Below, in pieces: positions 1 to 7,789 of a DNA stretch of 64,000 nt (its first letter is position 1; each line of letters begins with the position of its first letter). A program made the translations under genes and the position numbers. The DNA is from Streptomyces viridiviolaceus (GTDB lineage Bacteria; Actinomycetota; Actinomycetes; Streptomycetales; Streptomycetaceae). The notes under the pieces are model-generated. The model did not search any database. It saw only the letters and a program-made list of their open reading frames with translations, and had not been told where the DNA came from. The stretch is taken from the NCBI RefSeq assembly GCF_014650995.1, contig NZ_BMWA01000039.1, positions 1-64,000 on the forward strand, in the 5' to 3' direction.

Positions 1-116
1 TCCGCCGGCTTCGGATCCGATGGGAACGTCGCGACGACATCCACGAAGCGTTCCTGGGGCTCGCCGTCTGCCTGATCACGCACCGCCACGTCCAACGCCT
101 TTGTTAGGACCTCTTA
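1..116 (+). mobile_element. C-terminal fragment and right end of an IS5-like transposase element
   Basis: One frame from base 3 stays open into the window from the left edge and stops at 105-107 (TAG). It encodes about 34 residues ending in LITHRHVQRLC, a C-terminus I recognise from IS5-superfamily transposases common in Streptomyces. Only this tail is in the window, so whether the element is intact cannot be judged. The bases after the stop (GGACCTCTTA) are probably the element's right terminus. The TAA stop of the convergent thiolase gene lies at 114-116, directly at this end. Family assignment rests on recall of the C-terminal motif. Confidence 0.6.
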
Positions 117-1298
117 GTCCCGTTCCAGGATCAGGGCATTGGCCATGCCGCCCGCTTCGCAGACGGTCTGCAGCCCGTAGCGCTGATCGGCGTCCTCCAT
201 GGCGTGGAGCATCGTCGTCAGCAGGCGGCACCCGGTGGCGCCGAGCGGATGGCCGAGGGCGATGGCGCCGCCGCGGGGGTTGAGTGTGTCCTGCACCGCG
301 TCCAGTTCGGCCTGCCAGGCGAGGGGCACCGAGGCGAAGGCCTCGTTCACCTCGACATGGTCCATCTGCCGGAGCGTCAGTCCCGTGCGGGAAAGGATCT
401 GCCGAGTGGCCCCGATCGGGCCGGTGAGCATCAGCAGCGGATCGTCACCGCAGGCGTGGAAGCCACGGAAGCGGGCGCGGGCCGGCAGATTCAGCCTCCG
501 GGCCGTCCGCTCACTGGCGATCAGTACGGCGCTCGCGCCGTCGGTCAGCTGGGAGGAGGTGGCGGGTGTGATCCGCCAGTCCAGCTCGGGGAACCGCGCG
601 GCGAACTCGTCGGTGCGGAAGGCCGGGCGCAACGCGGCGATCGTCTCGGCCGTGGTGCCCGGCCTGATCGTCTCGTCGGCCTCGACGGGTGCCGGTGCGC
701 CCGGCACCCGGATCGGTACGATCTCGCGCTTGAACGCGCCGGCAGCCGCCGCCTCCGACGCCAGCCGGTGGGACCGGGCTGCGAACTCGTCGAGCTGCCG
801 CCTGGTCAACTTCCATCGCCGGGCGATGAGTTCTGCCGATACGCCCTGCGGGATCAGGCCGGGCGCATAGCGCTCCTCGACCGAGGGTCCGTGGATGTCC
901 GCGCCCTGCCGGTTGGAGCCGATGGGGACGCGGCTCATGGATTCCACGCCGGCGACGACGACCAGGTCGTACCCGCCTGCCATGACTCCTTGCGCGGCGA
1001 ACTGCAGCGCCTGCTGACTCGAGCCGCATTTGCGCTCGACGGTCACGGCGGGCACGTGTTCCGGGTAGCCGGCCGCGAGCCAGGCCATCCGGCCGACGTT
1101 CCCCGACTGCTCGGAGGACTGGGTGACACATCCGACGAGTACGTCGTCGACCGTTCCGGGATCCACGCCGGTGCGTTCGAGCAGCGCGCCGATGACCTGG
1201 GAGAGGAGCTCGACCGGGTGGAGTCCGGCCAGGGCTCCGTCGGGCCGGGCGCGGCCCATCGGGGAGCGGACCGCGTCGATCACCACCGCCTGGTTCAT
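114..1298 (-). CDS. Thiolase (acetyl-CoA C-acyltransferase family)
   Basis: A 394-aa thiolase that would cleave a 3-ketoacyl-CoA with CoA to acetyl-CoA and a shortened acyl-CoA in the cytoplasm. The nucleophilic Cys91 lies in KCGSSQQAL. The NEAFAS segment, the GHPLGATG histidine motif and the second catalytic cysteine in CEAGGMAN are all present, so it should be active. The ATG at 1298 is preceded by GGAGG about 8 bases upstream; a longer frame exists but its extension is arginine-rich and non-native. It follows the LLM monooxygenase (gap about 50 bases) and is probably co-transcribed as the terminal CoA step. Its stop codon abuts the IS end. Degradative versus biosynthetic direction is inferred from the neighbours. 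Confidence 0.9.
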   Translation of the reverse strand: MNQAVVIDAVRSPMGRARPDGALAGLHPVELLSQVIGALLERTGVDPGTVDDVLVGCVTQSSEQSGNVGRMAWLAAGYPEHVPAVTVERKCGSSQQALQFAAQGVMAGGYDLVVVAGVESMSRVPIGSNRQGADIHGPSVEERYAPGLIPQGVSAELIARRWKLTRRQLDEFAARSHRLASEAAAAGAFKREIVPIRVPGAPAPVEADETIRPGTTAETIAALRPAFRTDEFAARFPELDWRITPATSSQLTDGASAVLIASERTARRLNLPARARFRGFHACGDDPLLMLTGPIGATRQILSRTGLTLRQMDHVEVNEAFASVPLAWQAELDAVQDTLNPRGGAIALGHPLGATGCRLLTTMLHAMEDADQRYGLQTVCEAGGMANALILERD

Positions 1299-1347
1299 GA
1301 TCCCCCGCCTCCTCCGTCTTCGCCGGTGCCGTGGACGGCGGGCGTCG

Positions 1348-2508
1348 TCACGACTGTGCCCCTGCCGCGAGTGCGGTGGCCTCTGCCCTGTCCCCCGTGG
1401 CCGCGGCACCCGGAGCTCCGTGGAGGACACCCAGGTCGCCCCCGACGTCGTGGGCCTGCAGGCGGGGAAGGACCTCCTCGGCGAGCAGTTCGAAGTTGGC
1501 CCTGGCGACCTCCGGCGGCATCCCTCCGAACGACGGAGCCAGCAGCACCCCGCCGGCGTCGAGACGCTCGACGTAGCCGAGGAGCCGCTCCACCACCTCG
1601 TCCGGGGTTCCCCAGACCTGAAGGTCGGCGAGGAAGTTGCAGAACCCCTCGACGCCGTGCTTCTCGATGTTGCGGCTCAGACCGGCGTAGTACTCGTAGC
1701 CCGGGATCTTCGCGAAGCCCACGTTGTCGAACTCGTAGTGCTCGACCGTGGATTCCGCGTAGCGCTGCAGGTACACCTGCCGCATCCGGTCCGCCCCCGC
1801 ACGGGTCCGTGCGGCGCCGACGAACACGCAGATGACGGGCTTCGGTGCCTCGTGCCCGTTGATCTCCCTGAAGCGCGCCCGGAAGGACCGCAGCTCCTCC
1901 TCGACCTTGTCCCAGGGCTTCTGCGCGATCACCATCACGCCGATACCCAGCTGGGCCATCAGGTCGATCGACTCCGGCGACACCGCCGAGGCGAACGTCC
2001 GGCCGCGGAACGAGGCGTACGGCTTGGGGCGCAGCGGGACGGACGGCTGCCGGTAGAAGTCGCCGTCGTACTCCATCACACCCGACTCGAGGGCCTGCAC
2101 GATCGCCTCGCTGTACTCGCGGAACAGATCCCGGGACTCCCCCATCTCCAGACGGAACCCGTCGAACTCCACCCGCCCGAGTCCCCGGCCGACGCCCATC
2201 ACGGCCCGCCCCTGGGACAAGTGGTCCAGCACGCAGAAGCTCTCCGCCGTGCGGACCGGGTCCTGCCAGGGCAGGACCGACACCATGGTGCCCAGCTTGA
2301 TCGACGAGGTCCTGCCCGCCAGCCAGGACAGGAACTGAGGCACCATGGGAGTCATCCCGTACCCCGTGAAGTGGTGCTCGGGCGTCCAGACCGAGTCGAA
2401 GCCCGCGCCTTCCGCTCGCTCCGCCAGCGACAGCTCGTCCCGGACCACCTCCTCGTCGGATCGCACACCATCAAGGTTCTGGAACAGAAGCGTCAGACCG
2501 GTATGCAT
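1348..2508 (-). CDS. LLM-class flavin-dependent monooxygenase (copy 1)
   Basis: A 386-aa luciferase-like TIM-barrel protein, expected to use reduced flavin and O2 to oxygenate an organic substrate. Family hallmarks are GFDSVWTPEHHF near residues 36-47, SSIKLGTMVSVLPW near 68-81 and DHLSQGRAVMGVGRG near 94-108. The window has a close paralog at 10241-11359; both begin MHTGLTL and about 70% of the first 100 residues match by eye. It has no reductase domain, so reduced flavin probably comes from the flavin reductase at 12462-13628. A TetR-type operator lies 56-70 bases upstream of the ATG. Type II Baeyer-Villiger oxygenases and Rut-like ring-opening enzymes both belong to this superfamily, so the substrate is open. 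Confidence 0.85.
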   Translation of the reverse strand: MHTGLTLLFQNLDGVRSDEEVVRDELSLAERAEGAGFDSVWTPEHHFTGYGMTPMVPQFLSWLAGRTSSIKLGTMVSVLPWQDPVRTAESFCVLDHLSQGRAVMGVGRGLGRVEFDGFRLEMGESRDLFREYSEAIVQALESGVMEYDGDFYRQPSVPLRPKPYASFRGRTFASAVSPESIDLMAQLGIGVMVIAQKPWDKVEEELRSFRARFREINGHEAPKPVICVFVGAARTRAGADRMRQVYLQRYAESTVEHYEFDNVGFAKIPGYEYYAGLSRNIEKHGVEGFCNFLADLQVWGTPDEVVERLLGYVERLDAGGVLLAPSFGGMPPEVARANFELLAEEVLPRLQAHDVGGDLGVLHGAPGAAATGDRAEATALAAGAQS

Positions 2509-2542
2509 CGCGTTCTCGCCCCCTTCGGGCAGGTTTATCGAA

Positions 2543-2583
2543 CCGACCGGTGGTCGGCTAAGTACCGACTAGTTGGTATCTTA
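2543..2583 (-). promoter_or_regulatory. Promoter and TetR-type operators of LLM copy 1
   Basis: On the minus strand a -10-like TAAGAT (2578-2583) is followed at once by an operator whose plus-strand sequence is ACCGACTAGTTGGTA (2564-2578). With the flanking T it becomes TACCGACT/AGTTGGTA, two 8-base half-sites with one mismatch. A second palindrome, CCGACC-GGT-GGTCGG, lies at 2543-2557. The first operator recurs upstream of five other promoters in the window. A site just downstream of -10 fits repression. The adjacent TetR gene is the obvious candidate repressor (inference). Confidence 0.7.
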
Positions 2584-2649
2584 CGCGTATGACCGAGCCA
2601 CTGCCAACCATGCAGTGTGGGCCTCATTCGCGCCCCGGCAGAAAGACGT

Positions 2650-2678
2650 CGGACGCCCGGGCAGGGCCCGGGCGTCCG
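2650..2678 (-). terminator. Intrinsic terminator-like hairpin after the TetR gene
   Basis: A perfect 13-bp GC-rich stem (CGGACGCCCGGGC and its complement) closes on a 3-base loop, 22 bases past the stop of the minus-strand TetR gene. There is no U tract, which is usual for high-GC actinobacterial terminators. Confidence 0.65.
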
Positions 2679-2699
2679 CCCGATCGGCAGCCGGCTGCG

Positions 2700-3332
2700 T
2701 CAGTCGCCCGCCCTCAGGCCATTGACGATCATCTCCGCGTAGGTCTTGCCGATGTCCGTGGGAGAGACCGGACCCCCGGTGTCGAGCCACGAATACGTCC
2801 AGGCACCCATCCCGATGATGCCGAACGCCATGATGCGCGGCGGGCCGACGGGGCGGAAGACGCCCTCCTCGATCCCACGCTCGATGACGTCGAGGAAATA
2901 GCGCTCGAACTCGTCGCGCTTCTCGCGGATCCCCGCGAAGACCTCGCCGGACAGGAACCTGTGCTCCTGGAGGTAGACGGTGATCTCAGACTTGTAGATC
3001 GCCATGGGTTCGAGCAGCGCCTCGACGATCAACCGGCGAAGGACCTCGTCGCTCGAGAGCTTCGTGTCCGCGACCACCTTACGGGCCCGGTAGAGCTGAT
3101 AGTCGATGAACTGGTCGTGCACCTGGACGAGCAGGTCTTCCTTGGTGTTGAAGTGGTGATAGAAAGCGCCTTTGGTCAGGTTCGCCCCGTCGATGATGCT
3201 CTGCACCGTCGTTCCGGCGTACCCGTGCTTCTCAAAAAGCTGGATGGCGCTCGTCAGAAGTGCCCGGCGGGCGCCCTCCGGGTCGCGCACGACTTTGCGC
3301 CTGCTCCGACTCCTGGAAGCCTGGTCCACCAC
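2700..3332 (-). CDS. TetR-family transcriptional repressor
   Basis: A 210-aa TetR regulator. The N-terminal helix-turn-helix reads GTTVQSIIDGANLTKGAFYHHF followed by NTKEDLL, a textbook TetR DNA-binding domain, followed by an all-helical ligand-binding domain. I chose a GTG start at 3332 (or 3329) because GGAGAGG lies just upstream; the longer frame adds about 53 unrelated residues that run through the promoter. A TAAGAT -10 and a half-matching copy of the shared operator lie 51-70 bases upstream, and a full copy lies at 3496-3510, so autoregulation is likely. It sits between LLM copies 1 and 2, and the same operator precedes both, so it is probably the local repressor of the monooxygenase regulon. 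The ligand is unknown. Confidence 0.88.
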   Translation of the reverse strand: MVDQASRSRSRRKVVRDPEGARRALLTSAIQLFEKHGYAGTTVQSIIDGANLTKGAFYHHFNTKEDLLVQVHDQFIDYQLYRARKVVADTKLSSDEVLRRLIVEALLEPMAIYKSEITVYLQEHRFLSGEVFAGIREKRDEFERYFLDVIERGIEEGVFRPVGPPRIMAFGIIGMGAWTYSWLDTGGPVSPTDIGKTYAEMIVNGLRAGD

Positions 3333-3382
3333 GTCACCTCTCCAAAACCCGAGCGGGCCCACTTCGTGTACCGCTCCATCCA

Positions 3383-3402
3383 ACCGACCAAGGAGTATCT
3401 TA
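3383..3402 (-). promoter_or_regulatory. TetR autoregulatory promoter/operator
   Basis: Plus-strand ACCGACCAAGGAGTA (3383-3397) matches the left half of the window's operator consensus but is degenerate in the right half. It is followed by ATCTTA, which reads TAAGAT (-10) on the minus strand. This is the same -10/operator arrangement as at 2564-2583. Confidence 0.5.
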
Positions 3403-3495
3403 ACAGGCGCCCCTCCGCCGAGGTCGCGAAGCGGGATGGAACCCGCACAGACAGCGGCCTCGCAGGGTCGGTAGGCGTTCGTCAGGTCCACATCA

Positions 3496-3510
3496 TCCGA
3501 CCGGTTGGTA
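3496..3510 (-). promoter_or_regulatory. Full copy of the shared TetR operator
   Basis: TCCGACCGGTTGGTA matches the consensus WCCGACYRGTTGGTM at every position. It lies between the end of LLM copy 2 and the TetR gene, 164-178 bases upstream of the TetR start. Confidence 0.6.
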
Positions 3511-3532
3511 CCTTGTGGGCGGGAACCGGACC

Positions 3533-4798
3533 TCAGACCTGTATCTGGTTGTAGCCGCGTTCACGCAGGATCGGCAGGACGTGATCGCGCATCTGCTGGA
3601 CACCGCGCTGCGGGTCGAAGAAGGAGAGCGCGAACTGACCGACGCCCGCTTCGTAGAGGGCGATCAGCTGGTCGGCGACCGTCTCATAGGAGCCGAACAG
3701 CTGATAGGCTCCCATGCCCATTCCCAGGCCCTCATAGTGTTCCTTGCCGATGCCGAGGTAGGGGTCCTGTGTGGCGCCTGAGGAGACTCGCGCGTCACCG
3801 ACAACCTCGTCGGAGACCGTCCGGGCCTCGCTGTTGAGGATGTGGCCGCTCCGCGTGAGCCAGGTCTCGATCGCCCCCCGGTCGATCTGGCCGCGCATCC
3901 ACTCCACCGTTTCGAGCGCCTTCGCGTCGGTGTCGTCCATGACCACGTAGCACATAGCGGCGATGCGGACCTGCCGGCCGTGCTCGGCGGCCATGCCGTG
4001 GATCCTCGCGGCCTTCTTGCGGTAGCCGTCGACGGTGTTGTCGTCGGCGGTGACGAAGAGCGCGTCGCACTGACGGGTGGCATAGTCCAGACCGATGTCG
4101 GAAGCCGCCGCGCAGATCAGCAGCGGACGCGGACGGCTGGTGGCGCGCGGGTTGATCCGGGCGCCGTACATCTGGAAGTACTCGCCCTCGAAGTCGACGG
4201 GCTCGTCCGATGTCCACAGCAGCTTCAGCGCGGTGGTCATCTCGTCGGCGATCGCGTAACGGATCTCCTGCGACGGCGGCCCCACCAGGCCGAACTGGGC
4301 GTAGTCGACCGCGTTCTGCCCGGCGACGACGTTGACGCCCAGGCGGCCACCGGAGATGTGGTCTATGTCGGAGAAGACCTTCGCGATGAGGAGCGGCGAT
4401 ATGTTGTAGCCGACGTGGATCGTGGAGTAGATGCCGATCCGCTCCGTCACGGCCGCGGAAGCGGTGGCGGCGGTGGCGAAGTCCAGACCGGCGTCGTTCC
4501 ACCCGGTGTCGCCGCCGTACCCGCTCCACATGCCGTACTGGAGCTGGCTGTCGAAGCCGGCCTCCTCGACGGCCCGCATGAGCTTCGACGCGGTCGGCCA
4601 CTTCCAGAAGTCGCGGTGTCGCTCGACGTCCGAGAGAACGGCCTTGCTCGCCGAGAGACCGCTGGAGACGTTCCAGGCGAACAGGGAGATGTGCAGATGG
4701 TTGTCGATCGTCAGTTGCGGCTGACCACCCGGGTCGAAGGGACCGCGCAGGGTCGGGGCCTTCGCACCCGGGCGGGCACCGGCGGGACGACTGGGCAT
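3533..4798 (-). CDS. LLM-class flavin monooxygenase, RutA/SfnG-like subgroup (copy 2)
   Basis: A 421-aa luciferase-like monooxygenase of a subgroup different from the other three here. The segments GFDSQLQYGMWSGYGG, ERIGIYSTIHVGYNISP and HISGGRLGVNVVAGQN resemble pyrimidine monooxygenase RutA and dimethylsulfone monooxygenase SfnG, where the GGRxGVNxV stretch is shared. The ATG at 4798 has AAAGGAG 10-13 bases upstream; the longer frame runs through the crotonase gene in another phase and is rejected. An operator copy lies 46-60 bases upstream of the ATG. It probably oxygenates a heterocycle, sulfone or related compound with reduced FMN. Subgroup assignment is by motif recall. Confidence 0.82.
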   Translation of the reverse strand: MPSRPAGARPGAKAPTLRGPFDPGGQPQLTIDNHLHISLFAWNVSSGLSASKAVLSDVERHRDFWKWPTASKLMRAVEEAGFDSQLQYGMWSGYGGDTGWNDAGLDFATAATASAAVTERIGIYSTIHVGYNISPLLIAKVFSDIDHISGGRLGVNVVAGQNAVDYAQFGLVGPPSQEIRYAIADEMTTALKLLWTSDEPVDFEGEYFQMYGARINPRATSRPRPLLICAAASDIGLDYATRQCDALFVTADDNTVDGYRKKAARIHGMAAEHGRQVRIAAMCYVVMDDTDAKALETVEWMRGQIDRGAIETWLTRSGHILNSEARTVSDEVVGDARVSSGATQDPYLGIGKEHYEGLGMGMGAYQLFGSYETVADQLIALYEAGVGQFALSFFDPQRGVQQMRDHVLPILRERGYNQIQV

Positions 4799-4843
4799 GG
4801 GAGTGCGCTCCTTTGATGCGATGCGGTGCGATCCGGCCTGCAT

Positions 4844-4858
4844 ACGGACCGGTTGGTC
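4844..4858 (-). promoter_or_regulatory. TetR-type operator upstream of LLM copy 2
   Basis: ACGGACCGGTTGGTC differs from the consensus at one position and contains GACCGGTTGGTC, identical to the site before LLM copy 3. It lies 46-60 bases before the start codon, the same spacing as at the other LLM genes. Confidence 0.6.
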
Positions 4859-4929
4859 GATGAGGCTGCTCGTCGGTGCGGTGTCGGGAGTCTGTCCGCG
4901 GGCAGCGCGCTCGGCGCCGCGTCCGACAG

Positions 4930-5673
4930 CTACCCCCGACGCATCGACCACATCTGGGTGGTCCGCTCGAACTGGAGGGCCACGTCCCAGGACATCGGTG
5001 TGGCTCCCGTCTCGCGCCGGAAGTTGGCCACCGCCGCGCGGGCCAGCTCCGGATCCTTGGCGACGCGCCGGGCCAGCTCCAGCGCGCGGTCGTCCAGCTG
5101 CTCCGCGTCGACGGCATCCCAGGCGAGTCCGGCCCGTACGGCCTGTTCTCCGTTGATCTCCTCGCCGAACAGCGCCATCGCGGCTGTCAGCTCGCGCCCG
5201 GCGACGCGGTCGAGCAAGGTGAAGTGACCGCCGCCCGGGTGCAGCCCCCGCTTGAGGAAACCGCTGATCAGCCGGGCGTCCCGGGCGACGATGCGCAGGT
5301 CGGCGGCCAGCATGAGGTTCATGCCGGCTCCCACGGCGGGCCCCCGGACGGCCGCGAGCGTCGGAACGGTGACCCGGCCCAGTCGCATGAACGTCTCGTA
5401 GAGCGTGCCGAGATCCGCGAACGCGGAAGCGTCCAGGGGGTCCTTGCCGGCATCGCTCAGCGTCGACAGATCTGCGCCGGAACAGAACGCCTTGCCCGCC
5501 CCGCGGACCACGAGGGCACCGATCCCCGGTGTGCGGTCGACTTCCTCCATGGCCTCGACCATCTCGCCGCACATCGGCAGGGTGAGCGCGTTGTATCGCT
5601 CCGGGGCGTCCAGCGTCAGGACGGCCACACCGTCCCGCACCTCCAGGGTGGCCTCGGTTTTCGAACGGGACAT
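4930..5673 (-). CDS. Enoyl-CoA hydratase/isomerase (crotonase) family protein
   Basis: A 247-aa crotonase-fold protein. The oxyanion-hole segments GKAFCSGADL (near residue 62) and RGPAVGAGMNLMLAADLRIV (near 108) are clear. The two glutamates that catalyse hydration in classical enoyl-CoA hydratase are not where expected: the first region reads LKRGLHPGGG and the second AAMALFGEE. It may therefore isomerise, hydrolyse or cleave a CoA ester rather than hydrate it. The ATG at 5673 follows GGAGG with 5 bases of spacing; an upstream in-frame ATG lacks such a site. It stands between the alpha/beta hydrolase and LLM copy 2 and is likely part of the same catabolic unit. Confidence 0.82.
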   Translation of the reverse strand: MSRSKTEATLEVRDGVAVLTLDAPERYNALTLPMCGEMVEAMEEVDRTPGIGALVVRGAGKAFCSGADLSTLSDAGKDPLDASAFADLGTLYETFMRLGRVTVPTLAAVRGPAVGAGMNLMLAADLRIVARDARLISGFLKRGLHPGGGHFTLLDRVAGRELTAAMALFGEEINGEQAVRAGLAWDAVDAEQLDDRALELARRVAKDPELARAAVANFRRETGATPMSWDVALQFERTTQMWSMRRG

Positions 5674-5754
5674 TGCATCCTCCTCAAGGACCGGCACGGC
5701 TTCAGCCGCGCCAGAGTACGTGGGCATCGGGTCTCGGGACCCGCACCCGCATCA

Positions 5755-5777
5755 CGGCCGTCCCCCTCCGACGGCCG
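5755..5777 (-). terminator. Hairpin after the alpha/beta hydrolase gene
   Basis: An 8-bp stem (CGGCCGTC/GACGGCCG) with a 7-base loop begins 16 bases past the hydrolase stop on the minus strand. A second small hairpin with a TCGG loop lies at 5728-5743. Either could terminate the long operon. Confidence 0.4.
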
Positions 5778-5793
5778 GCTCCGGTGCCCGGCG

Positions 5794-6558
5794 TCACTGC
5801 GCCAGCAGGAAGCGGGTGACCGACGACGCCGTCTGCTCGTAGGCGGTGGCGAAGATGTCGTGCATGCCGGGGACCTCGACGATCGTGTCCACGTACGGCG
5901 CGTAGGCGGCCCGCTGGTCGGGCGTCACGAGCTCGAAGGCGGGAGCGTAGAGCAGCATGGTCGGCATCGTCAGGGTTTCCGGTGCCGGCGCGTGCGCGGC
6001 GAACTCACTGAAGACGGAGACGATCGCGGCCTGGCAGGTGCGGCGCCGCACACGGCCGTCGGGGAGCGCGTCGAAATAGGCGGCGGCCTCCGCGAGCTGT
6101 TCCGGCGAGATCGCGCCGGTGGCCCCATGCCCCCGGAGGAACGCCTCCACGGAGTCCCAGACGTCGCCGGTGAGTTCCTCGGTGGCCCGGCGCATCGCCA
6201 GCTCCGGGGAGATCCGGATGACGGGCTCCAACAGCACGGCCCGTTCGATGAGTGCGGGCTCCGCCGCCGCCAGGTCGAGCAGCAGCCTGCCGCCGAAGGA
6301 GTAGCCGGCCCAGTGCGCGCGGTCGATGCCGAGCGCCTTGACCGACTCCACGAGGTCGGCGACGTACGTCGCGTGGGTCCACGGCGGCTCCCAGCCCGAC
6401 CGGTTGTGCCCGCGCAGGTCGAAGGCGATGACGCGGAAATGCCTGCCCCACTCCTCCTCGGCCACGCGACGGAAGGACTCGGCCCGGGAGCCGACCCCGT
6501 GGATGAGGACCAGCGGCGGTGCGGAGGCGTCGCCCCACTCGTATCGTTCCAGGATCAT
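5794..6558 (-). CDS. Alpha/beta hydrolase
   Basis: A 254-aa alpha/beta-fold hydrolase. The oxyanion motif HGVG is at residues 20-23, the nucleophile Ser87 lies in GYSFGG, and a C-terminal His233 in GMHDIF completes the probable triad. No signal peptide is seen, so it should be cytoplasmic. Its position behind the FabG gene (gap about 86 bases) suggests it hydrolyses a lactone, ester or thioester made by the oxygenase/CoA steps. A RutD-like role (removing an aminoacrylate-type intermediate) is possible but only by analogy. The ATG at 6558 gives the canonical N-terminus; the arginine-rich upstream extension is not native. Confidence 0.85.
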   Translation of the reverse strand: MILERYEWGDASAPPLVLIHGVGSRAESFRRVAEEEWGRHFRVIAFDLRGHNRSGWEPPWTHATYVADLVESVKALGIDRAHWAGYSFGGRLLLDLAAAEPALIERAVLLEPVIRISPELAMRRATEELTGDVWDSVEAFLRGHGATGAISPEQLAEAAAYFDALPDGRVRRRTCQAAIVSVFSEFAAHAPAPETLTMPTMLLYAPAFELVTPDQRAAYAPYVDTIVEVPGMHDIFATAYEQTASSVTRFLLAQ

Positions 6559-6644
6559 CGTGCTGTCCCTCCCCCACCGCGGCCGCGGTGATCGCTGTCG
6601 GCGTCTACGCGCCCATCGACGCCTTCCTGCTGCGGCGCGCCCGG

Positions 6645-7343
6645 TCAGCCGAAGCTGCGTCCGCCACATACGTAGAGGACCTGGCCGGTGAGGTAACCGG
6701 CCGCCTCCGAGCCCAACCAGGCCACGGCGTCGGCGATGTCCTCCGGCTGTCCGGCGCGGGCCAGTGGGACAGCGCTCACCACGCGCTCACGCACCCGGGC
6801 CGGCATCGCCCTGGTCATGTCCGACTCGACGAACCCCGGTGCCACGGCGTTGACGCGCAGGCGGGGCGCGAGCGCGAGGGCGAGGGCCCGGGTGCAGCCG
6901 ATGACCCCGGTCTTGGAGACCGCGTAGTTGAACTGTCCCACGTTGCCCAACTGCGCCCGCGAACTGAGATTGACGACCGAGCCGCCGTCGACGATGCGGC
7001 CAGCGAGGGCCTCGGTCAGCGCGTACGTCCCGCCGAGGTTGACCCGAACGACGGCACGGAAGACGGCCTCCTCCATCTTGTGGATGAGCGCGTCACGCGT
7101 GATGCCGGCGTTGTTCACCAGCATGGCCGGCGGCTCGGACGCGCCGTCCACCGCCGCGACGATCGCCGCGATCCCCTCGGGCTGCGTGATGTCCGCCTGC
7201 ACGGCGACCGCGCCGAGCTGCGCGGCCGTCTCGTGCACGGCCTGGCTCATGTCCACCAGGAGGAGGCTGTGCCGGGTGACGAGCCTTTCGGCGACGGCGC
7301 GTCCGATGCCTCGCGCGGCTCCGGTGACTACGGCAAGACTCAC
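6645..7343 (-). CDS. SDR-family 3-oxoacyl reductase (FabG-like)
   Basis: A 232-aa short-chain dehydrogenase. It carries the cofactor motif TGAARGIG at the N-terminus, the NNAG segment and the catalytic YAVSK. It would interconvert a 3-hydroxyacyl and a 3-oxoacyl thioester with NAD(P)H. The start is GTG at 7343 and overlaps the upstream gene's stop as GTGA, so the two are translationally coupled. The upstream gene looks like a degenerate SDR domain, and the pair resembles a split version of the two-domain high-molecular-weight FabG proteins. The MaoC gene just upstream supports a hydratase/reductase module on CoA esters. Confidence 0.88.
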   Translation of the reverse strand: MSLAVVTGAARGIGRAVAERLVTRHSLLLVDMSQAVHETAAQLGAVAVQADITQPEGIAAIVAAVDGASEPPAMLVNNAGITRDALIHKMEEAVFRAVVRVNLGGTYALTEALAGRIVDGGSVVNLSSRAQLGNVGQFNYAVSKTGVIGCTRALALALAPRLRVNAVAPGFVESDMTRAMPARVRERVVSAVPLARAGQPEDIADAVAWLGSEAAGYLTGQVLYVCGGRSFG

Positions 7344-7789
7344 GGCAGCATCGCTCCCAGGTGTTCGTGGCCGAGCATGACGACCTGACCGGCTGCTGCT
7401 CTGGTGGTGAGGGCGAACGTCACCGCCTCGGCGACCCTGTCCGGCGGTTCGTCGCCGTCGACGCCGATGACGGTGGCGTAGCGACCGCGCCGCCGGCCCT
7501 CGAAGGCGAGCGCGCGTGCGCCGCCGACCAGTCCGGCCGCGACGGCGGAGTCGAGCGGACCGGACCGGCCCAGGATCGCCGGCGAGCGCAGCAGGTAGAC
7601 CACGGGTGCCTCGACGGCCATCGCCTCACGGCTGAGCAGGAACGCCTCGGTCAGCTCGTCCTCGACCTGCCGCCACTCCCCCAGGTCACGCGCCGGTGCG
7701 AACACCAGGCCACCTGCGATGTCGCCGTCCGGACCACCGATCCGTCGCAGGGCGTGGCGGTCCACCGGGTCCCCGATGCGCGTCCTCAT
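7340..7789 (-). CDS. Small degenerate SDR/Rossmann-like protein coupled to FabG
   Basis: A 149-aa protein with no named family that I recognise firmly. Its second half has the rhythm of an SDR C-terminus: AGLVGGARALAFE where SDRs have a helix after the YxxxK motif, and GQVVMLGHEHLGAML where they have the closing GQVLxVDGG strand. It lacks the N-terminal glycine motif and the Tyr-Lys catalytic pair. It overlaps MaoC (ATGA) and FabG (GTGA) by four bases on each side, so it is translated as part of a tightly coupled trio. It could be the non-catalytic domain of a split high-molecular-weight FabG (inference). Confidence 0.7.
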   Translation of the reverse strand: MRTRIGDPVDRHALRRIGGPDGDIAGGLVFAPARDLGEWRQVEDELTEAFLLSREAMAVEAPVVYLLRSPAILGRSGPLDSAVAAGLVGGARALAFEGRRRGRYATVIGVDGDEPPDRVAEAVTFALTTRAAAGQVVMLGHEHLGAMLP

